Positions 17,143-26,870 of a stretch of 64,000 bases of DNA are shown piece by piece (position 1 is the first letter of the stretch; the number at the start of each line of letters is the position of its first letter). The notes under the pieces are model-generated. The model did no database searches and was not told the DNA's origin. It was given only the letters and a program-made list of their open reading frames with translations. A program made the translations under genes and the position numbers. The stretch is taken from the NCBI RefSeq assembly GCF_015352955.1, contig NZ_JACYOX010000002.1, positions 1 to 64,000 of the forward strand, given 5' to 3'. This stretch comes from Noviherbaspirillum soli. GTDB taxonomy: Bacteria; Pseudomonadota; Gammaproteobacteria; Burkholderiales; Burkholderiaceae_D.

Positions 17143-18042
17143 TCAGACGTAGCTGGCCAGGCTGCCCTTCATTTTCTTCAGCGCGACCGCTTCGATCTGC
17201 CTGATGCGCTCGGCCGACACGCCGAACTCATCCGCCAGTTCATGCAGGGTTGCGCCTGAACCGTCGTCATTGGCCAGCCAGCGCGCCTCGACGATGCGGC
17301 GGGAACGCGGATCGAGCTTCTCCAGAGCACTGGCCAGGCCCTCCGATTGCAGCCGGTCGAACGCCTGCGCTTCCAGCACCTTGCTGGGTTCCGAGTTATC
17401 GGAAGACAGGTAGGCGATTGGCGAGAACTTGTCGTCCTCGTCATCCGTCGGCGCTTCCAGCGCGATGTCGCGGCCGGACAGCCGGGTTTCCATCTCGATC
17501 ACTTCCTCGCGCTTCACATTCAGCGTCTTGGCCAGCGCGTCCACCTGCGCCGGCGTCATCGAGTCCAGGCCTTCCTTGTGACTGCGCAGATTGAAGAACA
17601 GCTTGCGCTGCGCCTTGGTGGTTGCCACCTTGACCAGCCGCCAGTTCTTCAGGATGTACTCATGCATTTCGGCCTTGATCCAGTGCATCGCATAGGACAC
17701 CAGACGAACGCCCTGGTCCGGATCGAAACGCTTGACTGCCTTCATCAGACCGATATTGCCTTCCTGGATCAGGTCGGCGTGCGGCAGGCCGTAACCCAGA
17801 TAGCCGCGCGCGATCGATACCACCAGCCGCAGGTGCGACAGCACCAGGCCCTGGGCCGCAGCGAGGTCATTGCTGTCACGCCAGCGACGCGCCAGGGACA
17901 CTTCCTCCTCCTGCGTCAACATGGGCAGGCGGTTTACCGCGGAAATATACGCGTCGATATTGCCCAGATTGCCAGAGAAACCGAGGGCCAGTGCATTTTG
18001 GCCTGCAGCTACTATCGCATCCGACGAGGTCGATGCTTTCAT
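17143..18042 (-). CDS. rpoH: RNA polymerase heat-shock sigma factor RpoH (sigma-32)
   Basis: The 299-residue sigma-32 factor that directs transcription of heat-shock genes. Region 2 has LRLVVSIARGYLGYGLPHADLIQEGNIGLMKAVKRF (about residues 72-107) and the RpoH box QRKLFFNLR is present. Region 4 ends with HELADEFGVSAERIRQIE. RBS AAGGAGAAAGC precedes the ATG. It follows ftsX in the same orientation, as in the ftsYEX-rpoH order of Gammaproteobacteria, but a 371-base gap with its own promoter and a CIRCE-like operator lies between. Confidence 0.97.
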   Translation of the reverse strand: MKASTSSDAIVAAGQNALALGFSGNLGNIDAYISAVNRLPMLTQEEEVSLARRWRDSNDLAAAQGLVLSHLRLVVSIARGYLGYGLPHADLIQEGNIGLMKAVKRFDPDQGVRLVSYAMHWIKAEMHEYILKNWRLVKVATTKAQRKLFFNLRSHKEGLDSMTPAQVDALAKTLNVKREEVIEMETRLSGRDIALEAPTDDEDDKFSPIAYLSSDNSEPSKVLEAQAFDRLQSEGLASALEKLDPRSRRIVEARWLANDDGSGATLHELADEFGVSAERIRQIEAVALKKMKGSLASYV

Positions 18043-18104
18043 GCTTTCTCCTTGCTAACTAGACGTAAATTTGTCTTGACTAAACGAAATCTTTTGCAGG
18101 TTCT

Positions 18105-18134
18105 ATATTAGCACTCCCGCATCCGGACTGCTAA
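18105..18134 (-). promoter_or_regulatory. Probable rpoH promoter overlapped by the operator
   Basis: On the minus strand TTAGCA (18134-18129) and TAATAT (18110-18105) are separated by 18 bases, 4 of 6 matches at -35. It lies about 63 bases upstream of the rpoH ATG. Confidence 0.45.
18108..18134. promoter_or_regulatory. CIRCE-like inverted repeat (HrcA operator) upstream of rpoH
   Basis: TTAGCACTC (18108-18116), nine bases, then GACTGCTAA (18126-18134). The CIRCE consensus bound by HrcA is TTAGCACTC-N9-GAGTGCTAA, so 17 of 18 arm positions match with exact spacing. It covers the proposed -35 and -10 of rpoH, a repressing position. Confidence 0.8.
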
Positions 18135-18413
18135 TCGGCTATTCCAACCGAAAGGATAGGGAAAAACCTATCGACAATCCGCGAAAGATACACAGTCTTG
18201 CTGAAATTTTAGAACCCAGACCAAGCCGAAAGTTTGCCGGCCCGACCGCTGTATGGGGGGATATGACGAATCGATCAACGCACCAGGTTGATCGACATAG
18301 CAAATGTTTACACTGGATGAACGAGATAGACGTTGGTAACGGACAAGAAAGAAAACCGCTGAAGAAGTTGCCTTACTGTGACCCGCCCGCTCTGCAATTG
18401 TTCCCGGCAATGT
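18135..18413. other. Non-coding gap between ftsX and the rpoH operator
   Basis: This stretch is AT-richer than its surroundings. I see no gene in it; an 80-residue minus-strand frame has no family features. It probably holds further rpoH regulatory sequence. Confidence 0.5.
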
Positions 18414-19340
18414 TCAGTTAGCGCGCCCGAGATGACGCCGAACCGATAACATCGCGCCGCACAGGCCCAGGAATGCACTCAGCAGCAGCAAGACCGCGGT
18501 CAGCAGCCAGCCCAGCGGCAGCAACTGGAATTCGGACGCATAGAGCCGGGCGAATTCCGCAATGGCGGCATTCAGCGGACGCATGCCCAGGGCCACCACG
18601 CCTAGCGCAAGCGCACCGGCAGCCAGCCCGAGCAGCGCGCCACTGTAATAGAAGGGCCGGCAGATGAAGCCGTCGGTGGCGCCAACCAGCCGCGACACCT
18701 CGATTTCCTCGCGTTGCGTCATTACCTGCAGCCTTATGGTATTGAACACCACCGCCACCACCACCACGCCCAGCGTGGCTGCCAGGAACAGCAGCGCCAT
18801 TCTCAGGACATTGAGCAATGCCGACAGCCGCTGTACCCAGGCCGAATCCACCTGCACATATTCCACGCCCGGCAATGCCTTGATCTGTACTGCGATGTCG
18901 TCCACGCGACGGGCCTCCTGCGCATTCTCGAAGCCGGCCAGTTTGAGCACATAGCTGTCCGGCAGCGGATTATTGCCCAGCGTGGTGACTGCGTCGGCAA
19001 TGGCGCTGCGTTCCTTCAGCGCGCTCAATGCATTTTCCCGGGGGATGAATTCGATGGTGCCGCCGGTCTGGCTGGCCTGCAGCACCCGCTGGATTTCCGG
19101 CGCCAGCGCCGAGGCGCGCGGACGCGGCGTGTCCATCGAGAGGAAAACACTGATTTCCGGTTCGACCGCCAACTGGGCCGACACCGGCCGCATGTTTTCC
19201 AGCACAGTCAGGCCGGCGAAGGGCAGGGCCAGCGCGATCGCCACCACCAGCACATTGAAGGCGAAGCTGCCAAAGCCGCGTCCCGGACGCGGAATCGCGC
19301 CCTTCAGGGCAAACACATGCTGTCGCAACCACACTTTCAT
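18414..19340 (-). CDS. ftsX: Cell-division ABC transporter permease FtsX
   Basis: A four-helix membrane protein (308 residues) that partners FtsE to activate peptidoglycan hydrolases at the division septum. It has one N-terminal helix (about residues 27-48), a large periplasmic loop with the family PGVEYVQVDSAWVQRL, then three C-terminal helices with QREEIEVSRLVGATDGFICRPF (around residue 210-232). It overlaps ftsE by 4 bases (ATGA), so the two are coupled. Confidence 0.95.
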   Translation of the reverse strand: MKVWLRQHVFALKGAIPRPGRGFGSFAFNVLVVAIALALPFAGLTVLENMRPVSAQLAVEPEISVFLSMDTPRPRASALAPEIQRVLQASQTGGTIEFIPRENALSALKERSAIADAVTTLGNNPLPDSYVLKLAGFENAQEARRVDDIAVQIKALPGVEYVQVDSAWVQRLSALLNVLRMALLFLAATLGVVVVAVVFNTIRLQVMTQREEIEVSRLVGATDGFICRPFYYSGALLGLAAGALALGVVALGMRPLNAAIAEFARLYASEFQLLPLGWLLTAVLLLLSAFLGLCGAMLSVRRHLGRAN

Positions 19341-20029
19341 GCCACATCCTCTTCCACCGGATTACGCCGCCAGGCTTCGGTGACCCGGCCCTGGCTCAGA
19401 TAAATCACGCGGTCGGCGCGATCCAGAAAATATTCATCGTGGGTCGATATCACGCAGGTCACGCCGGCGCCATGGAATGCCTTCAGCGTCGACAGCACAA
19501 GGTTGGCGCTGTCGCGGTCGAGGTTGGCAGTCGGCTCGTCGGCGATGATGACCTGCGGCCGGTGCACGATGGCGCGCGCGATCGCTACCCGCTGCTGCTC
19601 GCCGCCCGACAGGCTCAGCGGCATGCTGGCCGCCTTGGACAGCAACCCGACCTTGCCCAGCGCGGCGCGGGCGCGCTTTTCCGCATCCTCGCCGGCGATG
19701 CCGGCGACCACCAGCGGCAGCATCACATTGGCCAGCACATTGCGATCCATCAGCAGGCGCTGTTCCTGCAGGATCAGGCCGAGCTTGCGGCGCAGATACG
19801 GCAGGCCGCGCTGCCTGATGCTGCTGACTTCCTGGCCATTGACAAGCACCCGGCCGGCGCTGGGCCGTTCGATGGCGGCAATCATCTTCAGCAGCGTGGA
19901 CTTGCCGGCGCCGGACGGGCCGGCCAGGAACACCAGTTCACCGCTGGCAATGGACAGCGACACCTCCGACAGGGCAGCCGATCCGCCCGGATACAGCTTG
20001 GAGACATCGTGAAATTCGATCATGGCCAT
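19337..20029 (-). CDS. ftsE: Cell-division ATP-binding protein FtsE
   Basis: The ATPase of the FtsEX complex (about 230 residues). It has Walker A GPSGAGKST, signature LSGGEQQRVAIARAI, Walker B VIIADEPTANLD and the switch histidine in ISTHDEYF. Two in-frame ATGs (20029 and 20023) are possible; the family usually begins at MIEF, which corresponds to 20023, and neither has a clear ribosome site. It lies 25 bases after ftsY and overlaps ftsX. Confidence 0.95.
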   Translation of the reverse strand: MAMIEFHDVSKLYPGGSAALSEVSLSIASGELVFLAGPSGAGKSTLLKMIAAIERPSAGRVLVNGQEVSSIRQRGLPYLRRKLGLILQEQRLLMDRNVLANVMLPLVVAGIAGEDAEKRARAALGKVGLLSKAASMPLSLSGGEQQRVAIARAIVHRPQVIIADEPTANLDRDSANLVLSTLKAFHGAGVTCVISTHDEYFLDRADRVIYLSQGRVTEAWRRNPVEEDVA

Positions 20030-20054
20030 GTGTAATCGCTTCCCCGGATGCGCG

Positions 20055-21149
20055 TCAGCTCAGCAGCGCGTCGACAAAGTCTTCGGCATTGAAGGGCTGC
20101 AAATCCTCGATCTTCTCGCCTACGCCGATGAAATAGACCGGCACCGGCCGCACCTTGGCGATCGCCGCCAGCACGCCACCCTTGGCGGTGCCGTCGAGCT
20201 TGGTGATGACCAGGCCGGTCAGGCCGAGCGCATCGTCGAACGCCTGCACCTGGGCCAGCGCGTTCTGGCCGGTGTTGCCATCGATGACCAGCAGCACTTC
20301 ATGCGGGGCCGAAGCCATGCCCTTGCCGATCACGCGCTTGATCTTCTTCAGTTCATCCATCAGGTGCAACTGGGTCGGCAGGCGGCCTGCGGTGTCGACC
20401 ATCACCACGTCGGTCTTTCTGGCCTGCGCCGAATGCACCGCGTCGAAGGCCACCGCGGCCGGGTCGCCCGACTGCTGGGAAATGACGGTGACGTTGTTGC
20501 GCTCGCCCCAGACCGTGAGCTGCTCGCGCGCCGCCGCGCGGAAGGTGTCGCCGGCGGCCAGCAGCACCGACTGGCCATGCGCCTGCATGTGCTTGGCCAG
20601 CTTGCCGATGGTGGTGGTCTTGCCGGCGCCGTTGACGCCGGCAATCATCAGCACCAGCGGCTGCTCGCGTCCCAGCACCAGCGGCTTCTGCAGCGGCGTG
20701 AGCAGTTCCACCATCAATGCCCGCAGCGCGGTCTTGACCTGGGCAGCGTCGGTCAGCTTCTGTTCCTTGACCCGGCGCTTGAGGCCATTGAGCAGGAACT
20801 GGGTCGCCTCCACGCCGGCATCGGCCATCAGCAGCGCCGCTTCCAGCTCTTCATAGAGTTCGTCGTCGATGCGGGCGCCGACGAACAGGGTGGTCAGATT
20901 GGTCGAGGTCTTGGACAGGCCGGCCTTCAGGCGCCTCATCCACGATTGCCGCGTTTCGGCAGGCGTTTCCACCGGCACCACGACTGCCTGCGGCGCAGCG
21001 GCGGCGGGCTCGGGAATGGCTTGCGGGGCCAGGGCTGGCGCAGTGGGCGCAGCTGGCGGGGCAGGCGCCGGGGCCGGTGCGGTCGCTGGCGGCGCAGTCT
21101 CGGTATCGGTGGGCGTGTCTTTGGGTTTGCGCTTGAAGAAACTGAACAT
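20055..21149 (-). CDS. ftsY: Signal recognition particle receptor FtsY
   Basis: The SRP receptor GTPase (364 residues) that targets ribosomes making membrane proteins. An Ala/Pro/Thr-rich acidic N-terminal A region (about residues 10-55) precedes the NG domain with [34 protein letters not shown] and [12 protein letters not shown] at the end. I start it at MFSFFKRK (21149), the usual N-terminus; an upstream TTG would add eight residues. It is divergent from the M16 peptidase gene. Confidence 0.95.
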   Translation of the reverse strand: MFSFFKRKPKDTPTDTETAPPATAPAPAPAPPAAPTAPALAPQAIPEPAAAAPQAVVVPVETPAETRQSWMRRLKAGLSKTSTNLTTLFVGARIDDELYEELEAALLMADAGVEATQFLLNGLKRRVKEQKLTDAAQVKTALRALMVELLTPLQKPLVLGREQPLVLMIAGVNGAGKTTTIGKLAKHMQAHGQSVLLAAGDTFRAAAREQLTVWGERNNVTVISQQSGDPAAVAFDAVHSAQARKTDVVMVDTAGRLPTQLHLMDELKKIKRVIGKGMASAPHEVLLVIDGNTGQNALAQVQAFDDALGLTGLVITKLDGTAKGGVLAAIAKVRPVPVYFIGVGEKIEDLQPFNAEDFVDALLS

Positions 21150-21289
21150 CGGATCGGGAGTCGTTGCGGTCAATGGCGCCAGGCAACCGGGATGGCTGCA
21201 AGCGGATACAATCAGTGCCTTGTTTTTCGGAACGCCAGAGCCGCATGCGGCGTGGAAAATCGGGTTCTCTATTCTAGCAGAGCGAGACT

Positions 21290-22657
21290 ATGAAATTTCG
21301 TATCAAGGCAATCGCCTCGGCCTGCATGCTGGCCATCTGCTCGCTGGCCGCAGCCGAGCCGGCGCAGGAATTCATGCTGGACAATGGCATGAAGATCATC
21401 GTCAAGGAGGATCATCGCGCCCCGACCGCGGCCCACATGATCTGGTACCGCATCGGTTCCATGGATGAATTGAACGGCACCACCGGCGTGGCCCATGCGC
21501 TGGAGCACATGATGTTCAAGGGCACCAAGAGCCTGAAGCCCGGCGAGTTCAGCGCGCGGGTGGCCGCGCTGGGCGGGCGCGAAAATGCCTTCACCAGCAA
21601 GGATTACACCGGCTATTACCAGCAGATCGAGAAGTCGCGGCTGGAGGCGGTGATGGCGCTGGAAGCGGACCGCATGGCCAACCTGGTGTTCGACAAGGAA
21701 GAATTCTCGCGTGAAATCCGGGTGGTGATGGAAGAGCGGCGCCTGCGCACCGACGACCAGCCCCAGGGCAAGCTCAATGAAGCCCTGAACGCGGCCGCCT
21801 TCAAGGCCCATCCCTATCACCATCCCATCGTCGGCTGGATGAATGACCTGCAGAACATGACCGTGGACGATGCCCGCGCCTGGCATGATCGCTTCTACGC
21901 GCCCAATAACGCCACCATGGTCGTCACCGGCGATGTCGATGCGCAGCAGGTCAGGGCGCTGGCGGAAAAGCATTTCGGCAAGATCGCGCCCAAGCGCATC
22001 CCGGTCACCAAGCCGCAGGAAGAGCCGGTGCAGGAAGGCATCCGGCGGATCACGGTCAAGGCGCCCGCGGAAAATCCCTATGTGGCGCTGGCATTCAAGG
22101 CGCCGACCCTGCGCGATGTGGAAAAGGATGACGACGTGCATGCGCTCGACGTGCTGTCGGCGGTGCTGGACGGCTTCGACAATGCGCGGCTGCCGGCGCG
22201 CCTGGTGCGCACCGAGCGGGTCGCCAACTCGGTCGGCGCCAGCTATTCGGCCAATGCGCGCGGCCCGGTGCTGTTCGTGCTCGATGGCGTGCCAGCCGCC
22301 GGCACCAGCACCGAGCAGCTGGAAAAGCTGTTGCGCGCTGAAGTGCAGCGCATTGCCCAGGAAGGCGTGACCGAGGATGAGTTGAGGCGCGTGAAGAACC
22401 AGCTGATCGCCAGCCAGATCTACAAGCGCGACTCCATCTTCGGCCAGGCGATGGAGATCGGCGTGATGGAAATGACCGGCATTTCCCACCGGCAGATCGA
22501 CCGCATCATTGAAAAGCTGGGCCAGGTCACGGCGCAGCAGGTGCAGTCGGTGGCGGCCAAGTATTTCAACGATGACCAGCTGACCGTGGCCACCCTGGTG
22601 CCATTGCCCCTGGCTGACAAGAAGCCCGCAGCGCCGCCCGCCGGCCTGCGCCACTGA
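21290..22657 (+). CDS. M16 family zinc peptidase, catalytic subunit
   Basis: An exported, pitrilysin/PqqL-like peptidase of 455 residues. A signal peptide (about residues 1-22, ending ICSLAAAEP) is followed by the inverted zinc motif HALEHMMF (HxxEH) and the downstream ligand region VVMEERRLR. It is 12 bases ahead of a second M16 gene lacking the zinc site; such pairs form heterodimers in which one subunit is catalytic. Acts in the periplasm; the substrate is unknown. Confidence 0.93.
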   Translation: MKFRIKAIASACMLAICSLAAAEPAQEFMLDNGMKIIVKEDHRAPTAAHMIWYRIGSMDELNGTTGVAHALEHMMFKGTKSLKPGEFSARVAALGGRENAFTSKDYTGYYQQIEKSRLEAVMALEADRMANLVFDKEEFSREIRVVMEERRLRTDDQPQGKLNEALNAAAFKAHPYHHPIVGWMNDLQNMTVDDARAWHDRFYAPNNATMVVTGDVDAQQVRALAEKHFGKIAPKRIPVTKPQEEPVQEGIRRITVKAPAENPYVALAFKAPTLRDVEKDDDVHALDVLSAVLDGFDNARLPARLVRTERVANSVGASYSANARGPVLFVLDGVPAAGTSTEQLEKLLRAEVQRIAQEGVTEDELRRVKNQLIASQIYKRDSIFGQAMEIGVMEMTGISHRQIDRIIEKLGQVTAQQVQSVAAKYFNDDQLTVATLVPLPLADKKPAAPPAGLRH

Positions 22658-22669
22658 GGACATGACTTC

Positions 22670-24019
22670 ATGCCAAACAAGATCTCTTTCATGCACAAGT
22701 TTTTCCTCGCATTGCTGCTGACCCTGTCCGTTGGCGCCGCCCATGCCGCCCTCAAGATCGAGCACTGGACGCTGGCCAACGGCGCCCGCGTCTACTTCGT
22801 CGAGAGCCATGCGATTCCGGTGGTGGACATGAGCGTGGAATTCGATGCCGGCTCGCGCCGCGACCCGCAGGCCAAGACCGGCGTGTCGGGCCTGGCCAAT
22901 GCGATGCTGGCGCGCGGACTGCGCGAGGCGAAGCTCGATGACGGCACGGTCGAGCCGGCGCTGACGGAGGCGCAGATATCGGAAGCCTTCGCCAATATCG
23001 CCGCCCAGCGCGGCGGTGGCGGCGGCAGCGACCGCGCCGGCGCCTCGCTGCGCACCCTGTCTTCCAGGGCAGAACGCGATGAAGCGGTGCAGCTGCTCGG
23101 GCGCCTGCTGGCCCAGCCCAGCTATCCGGCCGACCTGCTGGAGCGCGACAAGGCGCGCGTGGCGGCGTCGATCCGCGAAGGATTGACCCGGCCGGAAGTG
23201 ATTGCACAGCGCACCTTTTCCCGGACCGCCTACGGCGAGCATCCCTATGGCCGCGAGGAAACGGTGGAATCGATCGAGTCCATCAACCGTGAAGACCTGG
23301 TGGCATTCCATGCCGCCCACTATGTCGCCAATCATGCGGTGGTGGCGCTGATAGGCGACGTGTCGCGCGAGCAGGCCGATGCGATCGCGCAGCAGCTGAC
23401 GCGCCGCTTGCCGCAGGGCAGCGCGCTGCCGCCGCTGCCTGCCACGCCGCCGGCCCAGGCAAGGGAAGAGTGGATTGCGCATCCGGCCTCGCAGTCGCAT
23501 GTGCTGATCGGCGCGCCTTCCCTGCAGCGCGGCGACCCGGATTTCTTTGCGCTGACCGTGGGCAACTACATTCTTGGCGGAGGCGGCTTCGTCTCGCGCC
23601 TGACGCGCGAAGTGCGCGAGAAGCGCGGCCTGGCCTACAGCGTCTACAGCTATTTCAGCCCGCTGGCCCAACCCGGCCCGTTCCAGATCGGCCTGCAGAC
23701 GCAGAAGGCGGAAACCGCCACCGCGCTGAAGGTGGCGCGCGATACGCTGGGCGACTATCTGCGCAACGGACCCACCGCAGCCGAACTGAAGGCGGCCAAG
23801 GACAACCTGATCGGCGGCTTTGCCCTGCGCATCGACAGCAACCGCAAGATCCTGGACAACCTGGCCGTCATCGGCTTCTATGGCTTGCCGCTGGACTATC
23901 TCGACACCTGGACCGCCAACGTGGAAAAGGTCACCATCGCCGACATCCGTGCCGCGTTCGGCCGCAAGATCGCGGATGACCGCCTGGTCACTGTCGTGGT
24001 CGGCATGCAGAAGCCATGA
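22670..24019 (+). CDS. M16 family peptidase-like protein, non-catalytic subunit
   Basis: A 449-residue M16 homologue with a signal peptide ending near GAAHAALK. Where the catalytic partner has HxxEH this protein reads GLANAMLARG, so the zinc site is missing. The C-terminal M16 region with LTREVREKRGLAYSVYSYF is well preserved and matches the substrate-binding half of the family. Probably pairs with the preceding product. Its stop overlaps the start of rsmD (ATGA). Confidence 0.92.
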   Translation: MPNKISFMHKFFLALLLTLSVGAAHAALKIEHWTLANGARVYFVESHAIPVVDMSVEFDAGSRRDPQAKTGVSGLANAMLARGLREAKLDDGTVEPALTEAQISEAFANIAAQRGGGGGSDRAGASLRTLSSRAERDEAVQLLGRLLAQPSYPADLLERDKARVAASIREGLTRPEVIAQRTFSRTAYGEHPYGREETVESIESINREDLVAFHAAHYVANHAVVALIGDVSREQADAIAQQLTRRLPQGSALPPLPATPPAQAREEWIAHPASQSHVLIGAPSLQRGDPDFFALTVGNYILGGGGFVSRLTREVREKRGLAYSVYSYFSPLAQPGPFQIGLQTQKAETATALKVARDTLGDYLRNGPTAAELKAAKDNLIGGFALRIDSNRKILDNLAVIGFYGLPLDYLDTWTANVEKVTIADIRAAFGRKIADDRLVTVVVGMQKP

Positions 24020-24654
24020 AGCATCATCGTACCGGCGCATCGCGCCAGGCAACCGCCGCGCCACGCCATGCGCCGCGCCAGGTGCGCATTATCGGCGGCC
24101 AGTGGAAGCGCACGCCGCTGCCGGTGATGGATGCCGAGGGCTTGCGGCCCACGCCCGACCGCGTGCGCGAAACCCTGTTCAACTGGCTCGACCATCTGCT
24201 GGACCGCGACTGGCACGACCTGCAGTGCCTGGACCTGTTTGCCGGCAGCGGCGGGCTCGGCCTGGAAGCGGCCAGCCGCGGCGCGGCGCGGGTGCTGATG
24301 GTGGAGTCGCAGCCGGCGGCGGCGCGCCAGTTGCAGGCCATTTGCGACAAGCTCAAGGCTGACCAGGTGGAAGTGCGGCGCGGCGACGCGCTGGCCACCG
24401 CGGCTGCGATGGCCCAGTCCGATACCCGGTTCGGCCTGATTTTCCTGGATCCCCCCTACCATCAGAATTGGCTGCAGCGTATGCTCCCGCTATGCGAACG
24501 CCTGCTGACGCCAGGCGGGCTGGTCTATGTCGAAGCCGAGATGGCGCTCGACACCGCGCCGCTGCCCGAATGGCTGCAGGGATGGCAACTGCTGCGGTCG
24601 GATCGCGCAGGCATGGTTCATTACCATCTTTTCACTCTTCAACCTGCTGCTTAA
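24016..24654 (+). CDS. rsmD: 16S rRNA (guanine(966)-N(2))-methyltransferase RsmD
   Basis: Methylates G966 of 16S rRNA in the assembling small subunit. The 212-residue protein has RIIGGQWKRTPL, RPTPDRVRETLFNWL, the SAM motif LDLFAGSGGLGLEAASRGA and the catalytic FLDPPYH. It overlaps the M16 gene by four bases and precedes coaD, a common rsmD-coaD order. Confidence 0.96.
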   Translation: MKHHRTGASRQATAAPRHAPRQVRIIGGQWKRTPLPVMDAEGLRPTPDRVRETLFNWLDHLLDRDWHDLQCLDLFAGSGGLGLEAASRGAARVLMVESQPAAARQLQAICDKLKADQVEVRRGDALATAAAMAQSDTRFGLIFLDPPYHQNWLQRMLPLCERLLTPGGLVYVEAEMALDTAPLPEWLQGWQLLRSDRAGMVHYHLFTLQPAA

Positions 24655-24665
24655 TCAGGCATAAT
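24638..24665 (+). promoter_or_regulatory. Possible coaD promoter
   Basis: TTCAAC (24638-24643) and CATAAT (24660-24665), 16 bases apart, lie at the rsmD end about 25 bases before the coaD ATG. Confidence 0.4.
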
Positions 24666-24680
24666 GCGCGTTCAATTTAG

Positions 24681-25472
<792 letters not shown>

Positions 25473-25534
25473 GACCGCTGGCCGTTCCGTCTTTCCCTGG
25501 CATTGCCTGCGGTGGCAGGCACGCGAGCCTGGCC

Positions 25535-26386
25535 TCAGAACGCCAGTTCCAGTGCCACTTCCTGTCCCACCCGCAGCACTTCCCCTTCGCCGCGGCTGAC
25601 GATGCAGTTCATCCCGAATGCAATGCCATCGATGCCGCCGACGCCGGTCCGGTAGGTGCGCAGGATGTCGAGCGGGTCTGGGCCGGGTTCGCCGGTCTGC
25701 TGGTTGATCGAGGGAATCGGACAGCGAGGGCAGGGCTTGACCGGGCGGATCTCGCTATTTCCAATCAGCAGCCGGGCCGCATGGTCTTCCTCATGCGCCG
25801 GCGCGTCGGCGATCACGATATTGGGACGGAACCTGTCCATCGTCAGGGCTGCGCGGCCTTGCGCGAGGAGGCGGTCGTTGAGTTCGTCCAGCGAGGCCTT
25901 GCCAATCAGCAGCAGCGGGTAACCATCGGCAAACAGGGTGCCGATGTCCATGCCGCCAGTGCGCGCCGGATTGACAGGATGATGGGCGTCCGGATGAAAC
26001 CGCACCAGGTGGCACGATACGCCGAGCAGGCGGGAGAACCAGGTGCGGGTCAGGTCGTCGCAGTCATAGGCTTTCAGCACGTGCTGCCACAGTTTCACCT
26101 CGCGCGTTGTCGCGTGCTCCGGGTCGGGAAGGTCCAGCGGGATTTCCAGCCGCAGCATGCCGGGTGCGCGCAGCTCCAGGGTGTCGCTGCGCAGGCGCGG
26201 CTCGATCAGCGCCATCTTCGGGTATTCGCGTTGAGTGAGGAAGTTGCCGGCATCGTCCACCAGCATCCATTCCCTGTCGTAAATGTGTTCATGCATCAGG
26301 CCGGCGCCAGTCAGGGTGGCGCTCGAAAGGCTGATGCCTGCGCAGGACTTGATCGGATAGAAAACCAGCTGGCTGATCAGGGGCAT
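25535..26386 (-). CDS. MOSC domain-containing protein (YcbX/mARC-like)
   Basis: A 283-residue protein with the MOSC N-terminal beta-barrel (QLVFYPIKSCAGISLSSA) and the MOSC domain, including FRPNIVIADAPAHEEDHAA and the cysteine loop RPVKPCPRCPIPSIN that would bind molybdenum cofactor. Similar proteins reduce N-hydroxylated compounds with help from ferredoxin-type partners. I start it at 26386, where homology begins. It is convergent with the ferredoxin gene, which may be its electron donor only by proximity. Confidence 0.88.
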   Translation of the reverse strand: MPLISQLVFYPIKSCAGISLSSATLTGAGLMHEHIYDREWMLVDDAGNFLTQREYPKMALIEPRLRSDTLELRAPGMLRLEIPLDLPDPEHATTREVKLWQHVLKAYDCDDLTRTWFSRLLGVSCHLVRFHPDAHHPVNPARTGGMDIGTLFADGYPLLLIGKASLDELNDRLLAQGRAALTMDRFRPNIVIADAPAHEEDHAARLLIGNSEIRPVKPCPRCPIPSINQQTGEPGPDPLDILRTYRTGVGGIDGIAFGMNCIVSRGEGEVLRVGQEVALELAF

Positions 26387-26517
26387 GCTTGCGGTTCCAT
26401 AAGAGACGCGAAGGCCGGATTCTATCACCGGCTTACGACTTCTCCCTGCCTGCATGCGTGCCGGGATGAGGCGCCGCCACGCCGGCCCGCGGCGGCATAT
26501 GGCTGGCTGCCCCGGGG

Positions 26518-26730
26518 TCAGTTGAACGAGAGGTCATCGAGTGCGCGCTCCAGCACCACCCGCGCTTCCAGGCAGCGTGCGCTCGCAACCGCATAGCGTA
26601 TGGCCTGATGCATTTCTTCCTCCGGCGTCATGCCGTGCGTGTCGGTCATGCCGACATCGATGCGCATGATGCATTTGCGGTAAGCGTCCGCGCTCAGCTC
26701 GGCGATGGGCATTGGCTGTTTCGGGGTCAT
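26518..26730 (-). CDS. Small hypothetical protein
   Basis: A 70-residue soluble acidic protein with the pattern DAYRKCIMRIDVGMTDTHGMTPEEEMHQAIRY split over residues 13-45. GGAG sits nine bases before the ATG at 26730. I do not recognise a family. It lies between the MOSC and NAD(P)-binding genes, opposite to the latter. Codon use looks normal for the chromosome. Confidence 0.6.
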   Translation of the reverse strand: MTPKQPMPIAELSADAYRKCIMRIDVGMTDTHGMTPEEEMHQAIRYAVASARCLEARVVLERALDDLSFN

Positions 26731-26870
26731 ACTCGATTCTCCGTGGCGTGTGCTACGGCCCATCTATAGCAGGGGCGCCATCGGCGCTCTGTCTGCTAAC
26801 CCACTTAAGCATGCTTTCCTTTGCGTCGGCTCCCATCGCTCATCCGCAAAGCCCTGTATGGTTGCAGCCC

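Noticed and set aside
18168-18410. 80-codon minus-strand frame between ftsX and rpoH
   Set aside because: No ribosome site or family features, and the segment is better explained as rpoH regulatory sequence.
21269-24064. Minus-strand open frame of about 931 codons opposite the M16 peptidases
   Set aside because: The His/Gln/Arg-rich composition is typical of shadow frames, and the plus strand carries signal peptides and M16 motifs.
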